From Thermoproteota archaeon (lineage in GTDB: Archaea > Korarchaeota > JAOZGF01 > JAOZFZ01), in assembly GCA_027492035.1 (NCBI GenBank), contig JAOZFT010000020.1, positions 75,071 through 139,070 on the forward strand: a stretch of 64,000 bases of DNA, in the 5' to 3' direction. The stretch's first letter is position 1. Each line of letters starts with the position of its first letter. The notes below the pieces were generated by a model, which worked only from the letters and a program-made list of their open reading frames with translations, searched no databases and was not told the DNA's origin. Shown here piece after piece: positions 37,479-47,094 of this stretch. Position numbers and translations under genes: made by a program.

Positions 37479-38345
37479 GTGGTGAAGGTGAAGGTTACTG
37501 CCTTGGTTGATTCTGTAACTCATTTTGAGGGGCCTGTTTTGGCTGAGAATGGTTTAGCTTTGTTTGTTGAGGCCGGTGGCACGGAGCCTATTGTTAAGGT
37601 TTTGTTTGACACTGGCATGACCGGTGATGTATTAATTAACAATGCTAGGGAGTTGGGTGTGGATTTGGGTTCAGTTGATGCTGTGGTTATTAGCCATAAC
37701 CATTATGATCATACTGGCGGCCTTGTTAAGGTTTTAAAGGAAATTAATCATGGAGTCCCAGTGTTAGCTCATCCTGATATTTTTAAGCCTAAATACGCTT
37801 TCATGCCTGATTCTGGAAGGAAAAAGTTGACGTACGTGGGCCCCTCTTTCCCAGGAAGGGAAGTAGAGGATGCAGGTGGTTTTTTAGTTTTAGCAAGGAA
37901 CTCTGTTGCTTTGAGTGAAGAGGTTTTAACAACAGGTGAAATTCCTCGAACCACTGACTTTGAATCTGTTAAAGGGTATTACACTGTTGAGGAAGGAAAT
38001 TTTGTTAAGGACCCTTTGGTTGACGACCAAGCTTTACTTATCAAGGTGTCAAAGGATGACTTGGTGGTTTTGTGTGGTTGCTGCCACACTGGAATAATTA
38101 ATACCTTAAGGTATTCTTTAAAGTTAACAAAGGCAAGGAGGGTTAAGGCTGTGATTGGCGGTTTCCACCTTATTGACGCAAGTAAGGAGAGGCTGGATAA
38201 GACTTTAAGGGAGTTAAGTGAAATAAAACCTGAAATTGTTGCGCCTATGCATTGTACAGGCTTTAAGGCGAAGGCTAGAATAGCTGGATTAATGCCTGAA
38301 GCGTTTAAAGAATTTTACGCCGGTGACTCGTTGGAAATCAAGTGA
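37479..38345 (+). CDS. COG1237 MBL protein (MJ0301-like, methanopterin pathway)
   Basis: A 288-residue MBL-fold protein with SHNHYDHTGG, GCCHTGIINT, GGFHLI and PMHCTG. This motif set defines COG1237, whose methanococcal member MJ0301 was linked to joining the pterin and ribofuranosyl-aminobenzene phosphate parts during methanopterin synthesis. The presence of MptA, DmrX and Fae in the same window supports that role here, but the family is broad and other hydrolase activities are possible. GTG start after GGAGGTG. Monocistronic. Confidence 0.8.
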   Translation: MVKVKVTALVDSVTHFEGPVLAENGLALFVEAGGTEPIVKVLFDTGMTGDVLINNARELGVDLGSVDAVVISHNHYDHTGGLVKVLKEINHGVPVLAHPDIFKPKYAFMPDSGRKKLTYVGPSFPGREVEDAGGFLVLARNSVALSEEVLTTGEIPRTTDFESVKGYYTVEEGNFVKDPLVDDQALLIKVSKDDLVVLCGCCHTGIINTLRYSLKLTKARRVKAVIGGFHLIDASKERLDKTLRELSEIKPEIVAPMHCTGFKAKARIAGLMPEAFKEFYAGDSLEIK

Positions 38346-38386
38346 AAGAGGTGGGTTGTAAGGAATTGCAGGAGGGGGTTATGATT

Positions 38387-39271
38387 TTAAGTTGCTTCTG
38401 CACTGAGTTTCTTCATTATTTTGTTTTTTAGTTTTTTTGCGTATTTGGGGTCCGTGAAAGCTTTTAAGCGCTGTACTGTCGTGTTGTAGCCGTCTATTTG
38501 TTCTTCTTCAAGTTCATTTTGGTTTTCAGCTATTCGGGGATCTATTTCACCTAATTTCTGGATCAGTAGCTCCCTTTCCTCTTTCGGCATTATTCTGCTG
38601 TCTGTCATTGCTGCAGCTCTAGCATAAATTCCTTCGTCAAGTAAGTATTTTAGGGCTTTGAAGGGTAATGTGTAGTATTTCCCTATTGCACCTGTTCTTT
38701 CAGTGAAGCCTTCAGGTGTTGCAGCTTTAAAGGAAACCCTTACGTAAATTTTTGAGGAGAATTCAGCTAAATCCTTCACATAATTTTTGTCAGCACCTAA
38801 GAGGATGCCATTTGTTTCAAGAATGAAGAGTGAGTATTTAGAGGCTGTGACGTGCTGCAGTAGGGAGAGTAAATGTTTTTTGCCAATGGTTGGTTCGCAG
38901 CCTGAAACTCTTAACTTGTCAATTTCAGGTATAACTTTCCTCCAATAACTTGAATAGGTGATTCCTCTCCTTGCTGCTTCGAACAGTTTTTCAGCTGCTT
39001 CTTTTGGAGAGTAAAATTTCCCAAACAGCTCCGGAAAGTCTCTTGACCAATTGCTCCAGCAATAGATGCATCGTAGGCAGCAGCCTACTGCATAACCTGT
39101 TGCTATTCCTCCATATACAGGTACTGAGTAGAAGGCGGTGTATTTTCTTTCTTGGCCGTTAACCCCTTCCCTAGTGACTATTTTCTCTGTTTTCTCAGCT
39201 AACTCTAAGGGGTTAAACGGTTTAAAACCTTGAGTCAGAAAACGCGTATATTCTCCATTCATTTGCTTCAA
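38387..39271 (-). CDS. Radical SAM protein
   Basis: A 294-residue radical SAM enzyme with the cluster motif CCLRCIYCW (Cx3Cx2C) near residues 63-71, then GCEPTIGKKH and ILETNGILLG, as in pyruvate formate-lyase activase-like enzymes. It has no SPASM-type C-terminal cysteines. The substrate is unknown. The start is TTG 39271 or ATG 39262. It converges with the COG1237 gene. Confidence 0.8.
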   Translation of the reverse strand: MKQMNGEYTRFLTQGFKPFNPLELAEKTEKIVTREGVNGQERKYTAFYSVPVYGGIATGYAVGCCLRCIYCWSNWSRDFPELFGKFYSPKEAAEKLFEAARRGITYSSYWRKVIPEIDKLRVSGCEPTIGKKHLLSLLQHVTASKYSLFILETNGILLGADKNYVKDLAEFSSKIYVRVSFKAATPEGFTERTGAIGKYYTLPFKALKYLLDEGIYARAAAMTDSRIMPKEERELLIQKLGEIDPRIAENQNELEEEQIDGYNTTVQRLKAFTDPKYAKKLKNKIMKKLSAEAT

Positions 39272-39704
39272 TTAAATAATTACACCCCTTTACACTTAAA
39301 AAAATGCTGTTAAATAAGGGATATAAAACTGCCACCTGGTTTCTAATTAAAAGGGGGTTCTTTGCATTTCATGTTTTTTTCGGATGGATTTGATTTGTCT
39401 TTATTTTGATTGCAACTGCTTAATTAATTTTTATTTTCCACTACCTTCCATTCGAGTTTAAACTATTTCAACAGAAATGGTTGCTGGTTCTATGTTCCTT
39501 AAATTGGTATTTTTGCATTACTTTTCTTTTTGTAGCTTTTTAAAGGTAACTAGATGCTTTTGCTACTTACGTAGTTCATTTTTTTGAAGGAACATCTTTT
39601 TCTTGAATTTTTAAGTTAAAGCAAAAAATTTTAAAAAAGGTTACTTCTTATTTTAACGGGGAATGTTTGAATTGTGGATTTATTGTTTTAGGCCGTGAAA
39701 GGAG
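39272..39704. other. Divergent intergenic gap
   Basis: T-rich, no sustained frame. A TATA-like AAAAAATTTTAAAAAAGG around 39622-39640 is probably the promoter of the Lrp-domain gene that follows. Confidence 0.35.
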
Positions 39705-39956
39705 TTGTTGGCTCTTATAATGATGAAGGTTTTGCCTGGGAAGGAGTTCTGGGTTATCAGTAGAGCATCGAAGCAGATAAAGGAGCAATTGGTGGAAATA
39801 GATGGAAAACCTTTCATTTACCTTTTCGCTGGCCCCTACGACGTTATAGCTTGCGTTAAAGCTGAAGACACTGCTCAACTTAAAAAAATAATTGATGAGG
39901 TACGTAAGATAAAGGGAGTAGTTGAAACCACGACACATGTTGCCATGGAAAGTTAA
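39705..39956 (+). CDS. Stand-alone Lrp/AsnC ligand-binding (RAM) domain protein
   Basis: An 83-residue single domain with the RAM pattern: a first strand around MMKVLPGKE, a helix, FIYLFAGPYDVIACVKAED and a final strand VETTTHVAM. It lacks the HTH of Lrp regulators. Such small proteins form rings and bind amino acids, either as enzyme subunits or as modulators of full-length Lrp proteins. The start is one of two adjacent TTG codons after GGAG. Confidence 0.75.
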   Translation: MLALIMMKVLPGKEFWVISRASKQIKEQLVEIDGKPFIYLFAGPYDVIACVKAEDTAQLKKIIDEVRKIKGVVETTTHVAMES

Positions 39957-40022
39957 AAACGGAGGGTGAATGTTTCTTCCTTAACTCTTTCCTTTTTTAT
40001 TTTTTAATTTTTCTCTTTCATT
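39957..40022 (+). terminator. T-rich terminator region after the RAM-domain gene
   Basis: Several T runs of 4-6 bases on the plus strand follow the stop codon closely, as in archaeal oligo-T terminators. Confidence 0.35.
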
Positions 40023-40401
40023 TTGAAGATTTTTGGTTACGATGTATTCCCACTGGGTTCATCTTTGGAGTTACTTTCTAAAGTGACCTTTTTTTCCTTA
40101 AGGTTTGTGTTACGTGAACTTTCAAGTATCTTTTTGCCGGTGTATTTTTTGGTTTCACTGTTTCTGTACTGAATAATTTAGGGATCAGGCAGGTTTCATC
40201 CTTCTTAGTTGTAGAACCATCTTACATGCCCCAGTTTATAATGCCAGTTTTTTAAAAAAAGGCTACATGTCATTAGAAATATAGTTGGAAGGATGAAAAT
40301 CTAAAAAATTTATATATGAAAACAAAAAAGAGACACCTGAATCGAAGCAGCAACTAAGGATTAACTTTGGGAGGATTTTTTTCTTTTTAGGTGTAAGTGA
40401 A
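40023..40401. other. Gap with the tlpA promoter
   Basis: Noncoding. AAATTTATATATG at about 40306-40318 is a good TATA box with A-rich bases before it, about 85 bp ahead of the tlpA start. The rest is T/G rich and shows nothing else. Confidence 0.45.
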
Positions 40402-40965
40402 GTGGGTAAAAAGAAGCTGCCCCAGCACAGGAAAAGTCGAGGTAAAACTGGAATTGGAGAAGAGTCGGGGAAAAATAGGGAAACCAAGTTATTAGTTGCA
40501 GTTTTAATGGTTTTGGCAGTTTCTTTTTTTGTTGTCTTCATTGTTTCAATCCGTTATCCAGAGAATAAACCTTCTTTCTCTCTTTATTCCTTGAAAGATG
40601 CTGAGTTTAGTGAGTTCAGGGGTAAGGTAGTGCTAGTTGATTGTTTTGCAACTTGGTGTGACCCTTGCAAAATAGAAGTTGGCCAACTTGTTAAAATAAG
40701 GTCACGATACAGCAAGTCTAAAGTGGTTCTTGTTTCTGTTGCAAGCAAGAGCGACGATGTGGATGAAATCGAGGCTTTTATGGAGGAGTTTGGTGTAACT
40801 TGGAAGGTGGCTAGAGATAATGTAGGTGTGTTTGACAAATATGATATCATTTATATCCCTACGATCTTGATTTTTGACAGGGAGGGTGTCTTGGTTTATA
40901 AGCACGTGGGGTTAACACCTGCCTCAGTTTTGTCTTCAGAAATAGATTCTTTGCTGGATAGTTGA
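40402..40965 (+). CDS. Membrane-anchored TlpA-like thioredoxin
   Basis: A 187-residue protein. A basic N-terminal tail is followed by a membrane anchor (about 29-50) and a TlpA/peroxiredoxin-like thioredoxin domain with ATWCDPCK (C86, C89) and the cis-Pro loop YIPT. It should act outside the membrane as a thiol-disulfide oxidoreductase. First gene of a three-gene cassette with a 45-residue CxxC protein and a NapH-like ferredoxin protein. GTG start after AGGTG. Confidence 0.87.
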   Translation: MGKKKLPQHRKSRGKTGIGEESGKNRETKLLVAVLMVLAVSFFVVFIVSIRYPENKPSFSLYSLKDAEFSEFRGKVVLVDCFATWCDPCKIEVGQLVKIRSRYSKSKVVLVSVASKSDDVDEIEAFMEEFGVTWKVARDNVGVFDKYDIIYIPTILIFDREGVLVYKHVGLTPASVLSSEIDSLLDS

Positions 40966-40987
40966 ATTAGTAAAGGGACTGATTGTT

Positions 40988-41125
40988 TTGAGCCGCATGT
41001 TTAAGTACAGGGTTATTTTATTGGTTTTGTTTGTTTTAATAACCCTATTAAGTTCAAGAGAGTACTTTAGAATCCTAAATGGTTTCGTTAAACTGATTTG
41101 TCCCTCCTGTATGGGGTTGGGTTAG
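40988..41125 (+). CDS. 45-residue membrane protein with a CPSC motif
   Basis: A small open frame between tlpA and the NapH-like gene. It starts at TTG 40988 (or ATG 40997). It encodes one hydrophobic segment (ILLVLFVLITLL), a linker and the C-terminal motif ICPSCMGLG, with two cysteines spaced like a thioredoxin active site, then stops 14 bp before the next gene. Its conserved position and Cys motif make a real gene likely. It could be a redox-active or metal-binding accessory of the cassette. Confidence 0.6.
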   Translation: MSRMFKYRVILLVLFVLITLLSSREYFRILNGFVKLICPSCMGLG

Positions 41126-41138
41126 GAGGGGTTTCATT

Positions 41139-41924
41139 GTGAAACTTGGTGTGAAAAGGAAGGTACTGCAAATTACAGCTTTAATTGTTTCGAATTTGGG
41201 TTTTTTCCGTATTTTAAAGACAGGACTTGTTTGTCCCTTTCTTTATTGCCATGGGTGTCCATTTGCTGTTTTTGGGTGTCCAGTAGGAGTTTTGCAACGT
41301 TTCATTGCAGAGGCTCATGTGCCTTTCTTCACTATAGGTTCATTGGGAGTTTATGGCTTGGTTTTTGGGAGGTTTTTTTGTGGGTGGGCTTGTCCTTTTG
41401 GTGCTTTACAGGATTTGCTTAAAGCCTTAAGGGGAAGGAAAACTTTAGAAACAAGGAGGGTGTGGTACACTAAGTTTATATTTCTTTTTATTGTTCTTGG
41501 GTTGGCGTGGTTTTTTTTAGATACTATTTTTTGCAAGTTTTGTCCTTCAGGTTCCCTTTTTGCTACATTACCAGCTCTTGTACCTCTTCGATTTTTCAAT
41601 AGAGGTTTTTCACCTTCAGGAATATTTCTTTATATACATGTGTTGACTCTTGTACTGACGTTGATTTCAGCCTTATTTATTAGCCATTTCTGGTGCCGTT
41701 ACCTTTGTCCTTTAGGTGCAGTAGTTGGCGGATTTAACAGAGTAAGTTTTTTGACTATAGGTTTGAGGAGTGAAAAATGTCATAAATGCAATGTTTGCCT
41801 CCAAGTCTGTGAAATGGGGATAAAGAGACTAAGTGATGTGGGGAATTCAACAGATTGTACCCTTTGTGGTAGATGCGTTGAAGCTTGCCCTGAAAAGGCG
41901 CTATATTTTATGATAAGAAAGTAA
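41139..41924 (+). CDS. NapH-like polytopic 4Fe-4S membrane protein
   Basis: A 261-residue membrane protein with about four helices. Cytoplasm-facing Cys motifs GWACPFGALQDL, CKFCPSG and RYLCPLGAV are those of NapH/MauN/CcoG-type proteins. A C-terminal dicluster ferredoxin follows (CHKCNVCLQVCE and CTLCGRCVEACP). An extra Cys cluster near residues 32-48 is unusual. It probably moves electrons from a cytoplasmic donor across the membrane, here to the TlpA-like thioredoxin. GTG start after GGAGGGG. Confidence 0.82.
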   Translation: MKLGVKRKVLQITALIVSNLGFFRILKTGLVCPFLYCHGCPFAVFGCPVGVLQRFIAEAHVPFFTIGSLGVYGLVFGRFFCGWACPFGALQDLLKALRGRKTLETRRVWYTKFIFLFIVLGLAWFFLDTIFCKFCPSGSLFATLPALVPLRFFNRGFSPSGIFLYIHVLTLVLTLISALFISHFWCRYLCPLGAVVGGFNRVSFLTIGLRSEKCHKCNVCLQVCEMGIKRLSDVGNSTDCTLCGRCVEACPEKALYFMIRK

Positions 41925-41942
41925 GTTTGTGGGTGTTTAAAC

Positions 41943-43193
41943 GTGAAACATCCGTCGAAACGAATAATTGGAAGTAAAGGGTCTGAGTTAAGTGGTAAAA
42001 AAATAATTTGCTGCATTACTGGCAGCGTTGCAGCTTTTAAATGTCCTGAAATAGTTAGGGAGTTGATGAGGCACGGAGCTGAAGTTTATGTTTTTATGAC
42101 GGAAGCTTCGACAAAAATAATTCATCCATACTTGATGGAGTGGGCTACAGGGAACCCTGTAGTCACAGAACTCACTGGCAGGATAGAACATGTTTCTTTC
42201 TTCAATGAAAAGCTAGGAAGTGTTGACTTAATTCTTGTTGCACCTGCTACAGCGAATACAATAAGTAAAGTAGCCTGTGGGATAAGTGACACTCCCGTGA
42301 CAGCTTTAATATCAGCTGCATTGGGTGCAAACGTTCCCGTTGTGATGGTGCCAGCTATGCATACTTTACTGTACAGAAACAAAATCTTTCAAAGGAACAT
42401 GGAGAAAGTTAGAGGGATGGGTGTGGAATTCATAAACCCTAGAATGGAGGAAGAAAAGGCTAAGATTGCTGAAACAGAAATTATTGTTGAGAAAGTTATT
42501 GGGAAGTTGTCGAAGAAAGATATGGAAAACTTGAATCTATTAATAACTGCCGGGCCGACTAGGGAAAAACTAGACTCTGTTAGATTTTTAACTAACCCCA
42601 GTTCTGGAAAAATGGGTTTAGCTTTAGCTGAAGAAGCTATAAACAGAGGAGCCTCTGTAACTCTTGTCTACGGCCCCGGGACGCAAAAACCTCCACCAAA
42701 CGTGAAAGTTGTGGAAGTAGTTACTACTGAAGAAATGCTTAACGCTGTAGTTTCAGAGTTAAACTCGAAAAGGTATCACTTAGTTATATTGGCGGCAGCC
42801 CCCTTGGACTTCAAGTTTGAAAAGGAGTTCAGCGGCAAAATCTCCTCTGAAACAGGTTTTCTGGAAGTTAAGCTTGTGCCTTCACCTAAAATTTGGAAGG
42901 AAATAAGGAAATATGGTAAAGACTGTTTCTTTATAGGGTTTAAAGCTGAATATAACGTTTCAAGGGAGAAGTTGATTGAGAAAGCATACAAACGATTGAA
43001 AGAGGCAGGAATGAATTTAATAATTGCCAATGATGTAGGAAGGAAAGGTATTGGTTTCTCTTCAAACTACAACGAAGTTTTCTTGATAGATGAGGAAGGG
43101 AGGGTTAAACATGTGCCTTTTAAACCTAAGAGGGAAGTAGCGAAGGAAATCCTTGATTTAGCTGTTGAAAAATTAAAACTTAAAAGGGGTTAA
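41943..43193 (+). CDS. coaBC: Bifunctional phosphopantothenoylcysteine decarboxylase / phosphopantothenate-cysteine ligase
   Basis: A 416-residue CoA-synthesis enzyme. The N-terminal flavin decarboxylase has CITGSVAAFKCPE, the catalytic His in EHVSF, LVAPATANTISK and PAMHTLL. The C-terminal ligase has ITAGPTREKLDSVRFLTN, SSGKMGLALAEEA and a KLVPSPKI segment. The N-terminal 20 residues before GKKIICCITG are extra. GTG start. It follows the NapH-like gene closely, but the functions look unrelated. Confidence 0.94.
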   Translation: MKHPSKRIIGSKGSELSGKKIICCITGSVAAFKCPEIVRELMRHGAEVYVFMTEASTKIIHPYLMEWATGNPVVTELTGRIEHVSFFNEKLGSVDLILVAPATANTISKVACGISDTPVTALISAALGANVPVVMVPAMHTLLYRNKIFQRNMEKVRGMGVEFINPRMEEEKAKIAETEIIVEKVIGKLSKKDMENLNLLITAGPTREKLDSVRFLTNPSSGKMGLALAEEAINRGASVTLVYGPGTQKPPPNVKVVEVVTTEEMLNAVVSELNSKRYHLVILAAAPLDFKFEKEFSGKISSETGFLEVKLVPSPKIWKEIRKYGKDCFFIGFKAEYNVSREKLIEKAYKRLKEAGMNLIIANDVGRKGIGFSSNYNEVFLIDEEGRVKHVPFKPKREVAKEILDLAVEKLKLKRG

Positions 43194-43230
43194 GTAAAAA
43201 AGTTAGAGAAGGAACAGTATGGGTAACAAT

Positions 43231-44040
43231 TCAGCTGGGAAATTTTAACAGTGCAGAATAAGTTTTAACGTTTCTCTCAGCCAACCTTTCTTCCCTATAC
43301 CTTCTCATTTTCTCAACATCTAAACTTTTAACGGTAACCCCTGGATGAACAGGCTTCATCACCACGGTAACCGGGTACACTATTTCTTTTTCTTCCTCCA
43401 CTTCAAGGTTGACAATTAAGCTTTTGCCGTTGTAGTTAGGTGGAAAAACGGAATTAACACCCACGAAAGGTATCCTGTTTTCCAAAGCTCTGGTTTTTAA
43501 GTATAAATGCCAAGGAGGTACTCCTTCCCTTTTTATCCTGGAGGGGTTGAAAATTAAATCAGCCCCCTTTAAAGCAAGGATTCTTGCAGTTTCAGGGAAA
43601 ACTAAATCATAACAAATCAAAATCCCTACTCTAAGGTTTCTAATTTTGAAAGTGTCCAGTTTTAGACCTGGAGTGAACAGTTTCTTTTCCTCTTTAAATA
43701 AATGGGTTTTAACTTGTTTAAAAATAACTGAACCATTGCTCCCCAAGACCGGACATGAAACAATTTTTCTCCCCATTACCTCCTCTACACATCCCCCTAA
43801 TAAAATAGAAGTACTGTACTCTTCCGCTAATAACCTGAATCTATCGATCAGTTGAGGCATTAGTTTAGCCAATTTGTCAACTGCTTTGTAAGGGTTTCTG
43901 CTTAACCATTGCTCTGGTAAACAAATAATTTCAGCGTTTAACTTAGCAGCTTTCTCCGTAAGCTTTAAACAATCTTCAATATTCTTGCGGATTTCCTGTG
44001 CAATAAATGTCTGGACGACTCCAACCTTAACATTATACAT
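43231..44040 (-). CDS. Carbon-nitrogen hydrolase (nitrilase superfamily)
   Basis: A 269-residue amidase with the Glu-Lys-Cys triad: CLPEQWL (Glu), KTHLFKEE (Lys) and LICYDLVFPE (Cys). Likely substrates are small omega-amides or N-carbamoyl amines; the subfamily is not clear. ATG start. It converges with coaBC, so they are not co-transcribed. Confidence 0.87.
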   Translation of the reverse strand: MYNVKVGVVQTFIAQEIRKNIEDCLKLTEKAAKLNAEIICLPEQWLSRNPYKAVDKLAKLMPQLIDRFRLLAEEYSTSILLGGCVEEVMGRKIVSCPVLGSNGSVIFKQVKTHLFKEEKKLFTPGLKLDTFKIRNLRVGILICYDLVFPETARILALKGADLIFNPSRIKREGVPPWHLYLKTRALENRIPFVGVNSVFPPNYNGKSLIVNLEVEEEKEIVYPVTVVMKPVHPGVTVKSLDVEKMRRYREERLAERNVKTYSALLKFPS

Positions 44041-44520
44041 TTCTTAAACCCCCAAAATTTTGGTTATCTTAAAAGGATTAGTTAAGGATTCTTAATTCAT
44101 TCCTGTTTTATTTATCTCTAATAGCCATTCATAGGAGCTTAAAAGTTATTTTCTCCCCTTTAATTTCCCTTTCTTCCTCCAGGTTCCATTATAGACCGTT
44201 ACCGAAAACATGTTTTTGAAATTTACTAATAACCCTATTTTCCTTCTATTAACTCAGGTATTGTTACAAGGCTTCTATTCAGCTGAATCTTTTTCCAAAT
44301 CTCTTTCTTCTCCATAAAAAAGATGAATTTTTTACCTGAATAATTTTAAGTGGGTATTGTTTTTCTGGAACAATTTTGCAATTTCCTTCCAAGGAAGGCC
44401 TGAGTTAGAAGAATTAGGAGAGTTGAGATAGGAAACTTTACAAACACTTAGTGTAGGGGGGTTAAGTTGAGGAGGAACAATTAAAGTAATTGAGAAAAAG
44501 GTTTGGGGGGTGTTTTGAAG
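44041..44520. other. Gap with a possible small relic
   Basis: On the minus strand 44146-44315, an ATG-initiated frame (MEKKEIWKKIQLNRSLVTIP) is continued after one frameshift by KIGLLVNFKNMFSVTVYNG to a stop. It may be a degraded protein of about 58 residues of unknown family. The rest is noncoding. Confidence 0.3.
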
Positions 44521-45867
44521 TTATTGAACTATTTTTGGAATTTTTATTTCTTCAGGCTCCCAATCCTTTAGTTGCCCTGCTAAAAATGCTTCATAAGCTG
44601 AGAGGTCAAGCAGTCCATGTCCACAGTTGTTAAAAACAATTACTTTCTCCTTACCTGTTTTTTTACATCTTAAGGCTTCATCTATTACGTATTTAACGAC
44701 GTGAGCTGTTTCGGGTGCAGTTATCATTCCTTCAGTTCTAGCTAGTATTTGGGCAGCTTCAAAAACTTCGGTTTGGTGGTAGGCTACAGATTTCATGTAT
44801 CCCTCCTTAATCAGTAGACAGAGTGAAGGCGCTTTCCCGTGGTATCTCAACCCTCCAGCGTGAATTGGGGGAGGGGCGTATCTGTGCCCTAAAGTATACA
44901 TTTTCAGTAAAGGTGTTTTTTCAGCTGTGTCCCCGTAATCGTATGTGTAAACTCCTCTAGTTGTCGAAGGAACTGCCTTAGGTTCAACAGCTACGAATTC
45001 AGTTTCTGTTTTACCTTTTAATCTATCCATCATGAAAGGATAACTGAATCCTGCGTAATTGGATCCTCCTCCTATACATCCAGCGACGATGTCGGGGTAT
45101 AGATCCATTTTTTCAAATTGTTTTATTGTTTCAAGGCCTACAATTGTTTGGTGAAGTAAGACATGGTTTAAAACAGAGCCTAGGCAGTAACGTGTGTCTT
45201 CATGTGTTAACGTATCCTCTAAAGCTTCACTTATAGCTATTCCGAGTGAACCATGGCTCTCAGAATTCTTCTTCAAAATTTTCCTCCCAAACTCTGTCCT
45301 TTCACTAGGGGAGGGAAAAACCTCGGCTCCCCAAACTTGCATCATTGTTTTCCTGTAGGGTTTCTGAAGATAACTTATTTTCACCATGTAGATAGTGCAT
45401 TTAAGGTCAAAGAATGCACTAGCCATGGCTAAGGCAGAGCCCCACTGCCCCGCTCCTGTTTCAGTTGTCACTCTCTCAATCCCCTGTTTCATGTTGTAGT
45501 ATGCTTGAGGAATGGCAGTGTTAGGTTTATGGCTGCCTGGTGGATTAACATATTCACACTTGTAGAAAATTTTCGCTGGCGTCTTAAGGAATTTTTCAAG
45601 CCTCCTAGCTCTCTTTAAAGGAGTTGGTCTCGGCATTAATTTATATGCTTCCAACACCTCCTCTGGAATTTTTATGAATCTTTGACTAGAAACTTCCTGT
45701 CTAATGAGTTCTTTGGCAAATATCCTTTCAAGTTTAGCTGGGTTAATTGGTTTCAGGTCTACAGGGTCTAAAGGAGGAGGTAAGGGTTCAGGTAAATCCG
45801 GTAAAATATTATACCAGGAAGTTGGCATTTCATCTTGCTCCAAAAAAACAGCATCTGGTATGGCCAT
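44521..45867 (-). CDS. trpB: Tryptophan synthase beta-like protein TrpB2
   Basis: A 448-residue PLP enzyme of the TrpB2 branch. The PLP lysine is in [10 protein letters not shown], with [12 protein letters not shown] and GGGSNYAGF in place. The long N-terminal extension and lack of a trpA partner are typical of TrpB2, which acts alone on indole or O-phosphoserine. No trp operon is nearby. ATG start with GGAGGTG upstream. Confidence 0.92.
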   Translation of the reverse strand: MAIPDAVFLEQDEMPTSWYNILPDLPEPLPPPLDPVDLKPINPAKLERIFAKELIRQEVSSQRFIKIPEEVLEAYKLMPRPTPLKRARRLEKFLKTPAKIFYKCEYVNPPGSHKPNTAIPQAYYNMKQGIERVTTETGAGQWGSALAMASAFFDLKCTIYMVKISYLQKPYRKTMMQVWGAEVFPSPSERTEFGRKILKKNSESHGSLGIAISEALEDTLTHEDTRYCLGSVLNHVLLHQTIVGLETIKQFEKMDLYPDIVAGCIGGGSNYAGFSYPFMMDRLKGKTETEFVAVEPKAVPSTTRGVYTYDYGDTAEKTPLLKMYTLGHRYAPPPIHAGGLRYHGKAPSLCLLIKEGYMKSVAYHQTEVFEAAQILARTEGMITAPETAHVVKYVIDEALRCKKTGKEKVIVFNNCGHGLLDLSAYEAFLAGQLKDWEPEEIKIPKIVQ

Positions 45868-46515
45868 CTCTACACAACACCTCCAAATTTTTTAAGAAAC
45901 AGGTCTCGGGATAACGGAAATTTAAAGTAAAGAAACGAAGAATTAATGTTCTGTGTTTTTAGCCGGATTGAAGCCTTGATTTTACTGTTTAGTTTTGTAA
46001 GTTGGCCAAACGTTATCCCTCATTTCTTTCCAGCTCCTAAATCCTTTTTCGAAGCAGGTAGCTATAATGCTCAATCAAGGCATTATAGTCATATTTAAAT
46101 CTTATATGTTAATTTTTGTACTAAAAAGTCAAATATATAAAAAAAGAAAAATACAATAGGAGGAAAAATAAAAAAATGAAAGTAACGGAAAAATTTTTTA
46201 AAAGAAATGAAAAGAGAACAAAGTTTTTCCCCATACTAAGTAAATTTTTAGTAAACTTAATTTAACAACATTCATCCTTTACTTTAAACTATTCCTCCAC
46301 TCCTTTTCAATTTCCCCTTCTGATTATTATAATTAAGATGTTCTTAGTTAAAATAACCATTTCTCTTATTCTATACTAAAATGTACTTCTGTCTACTCTA
46401 CAAGCTGTTATTTTGGCAAATAGCCAGAAAGTCTAATTAAAACTTCGATAATTCCTTTATAATAAATCGACATGACCGCTAATTTTGTTTAGAGTATTCT
46501 CTCCATCCTATTGCC
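45868..46515. other. Gap with a possible 29-residue ORF
   Basis: A+T rich. At 46158-46265 there is AGGAGG followed by an ATG (46176) and 29 codons to a TAA; a TATA-like AAATATATAAAAAAAG lies upstream near 46130. It could be a tiny basic protein or chance. Nothing else is seen. Confidence 0.3.
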
Positions 46516-47094
46516 CTATTCTTTTTTTGAGGTTTTAAGATGTAGTTTAGCGGCTTCGCTCAATCTACCTCTACCATATTTCTTCGCAAATTCCATTGCA
46601 ACTTTTTCTACCTTTCCTGATGACCCTTTAGGAATGTGAAGTTTGTATTTCCTATTCAAGGTTTCTAGCTCTCTTAAAAACACATGCTTAGCAACAATGG
46701 AGGCGCTGCAACTGCATAAGTCTTGATTTGATCAAGTTCTCATCGCCAAATTAATTTGAGGTAACATAACTGCATTTTACTTCTGAAAGCATGTTCTCTA
46801 AAAGTTCCTTGCGTGTCTCTATGCTAGAAGTTGGTTTAAAGTTTTAATTTGTCCATAAAATTTATTATATTTTTGAGATTTATCTTTAACTATTTTTTAC
46901 TACCCCTTACCCCTAGCAAAGATAAAAAACGTAGTGTACTTTTATTTACATACACAAGCGGCTATGACCAGTGGACAAAATAGCCTCCCTTTCCTGCTTC
47001 ATCAAGTCTTGTTAGACCTCTCAAAAACAAATTTTGAAAAGAAGTTTGCTTTTAAAGGTGGGAGCAGCCTTAAAGACTCCTCCTTGTTGTCCAC
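46516..47094 (-). pseudogene. RNase HIII-like relic
   Basis: Minus-strand fragments in several frames match a type 2 RNase H. They are LDEAGKGGYF, then (frame change) LVIAACVCV, a stretch KELLENMLSEVK, then ELDQIKTYAVAA, a frame change, SIVAKHVFLRELETLNRKY and PKGSSGKVEKVAMEFAKKYG to a stop. The DEAGKGxYFGPLV order and the PKG(A/S)S..V spacing point to RNase HIII rather than HII. At least three frameshifts or stops are needed, so it is dead. Confidence 0.65.
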
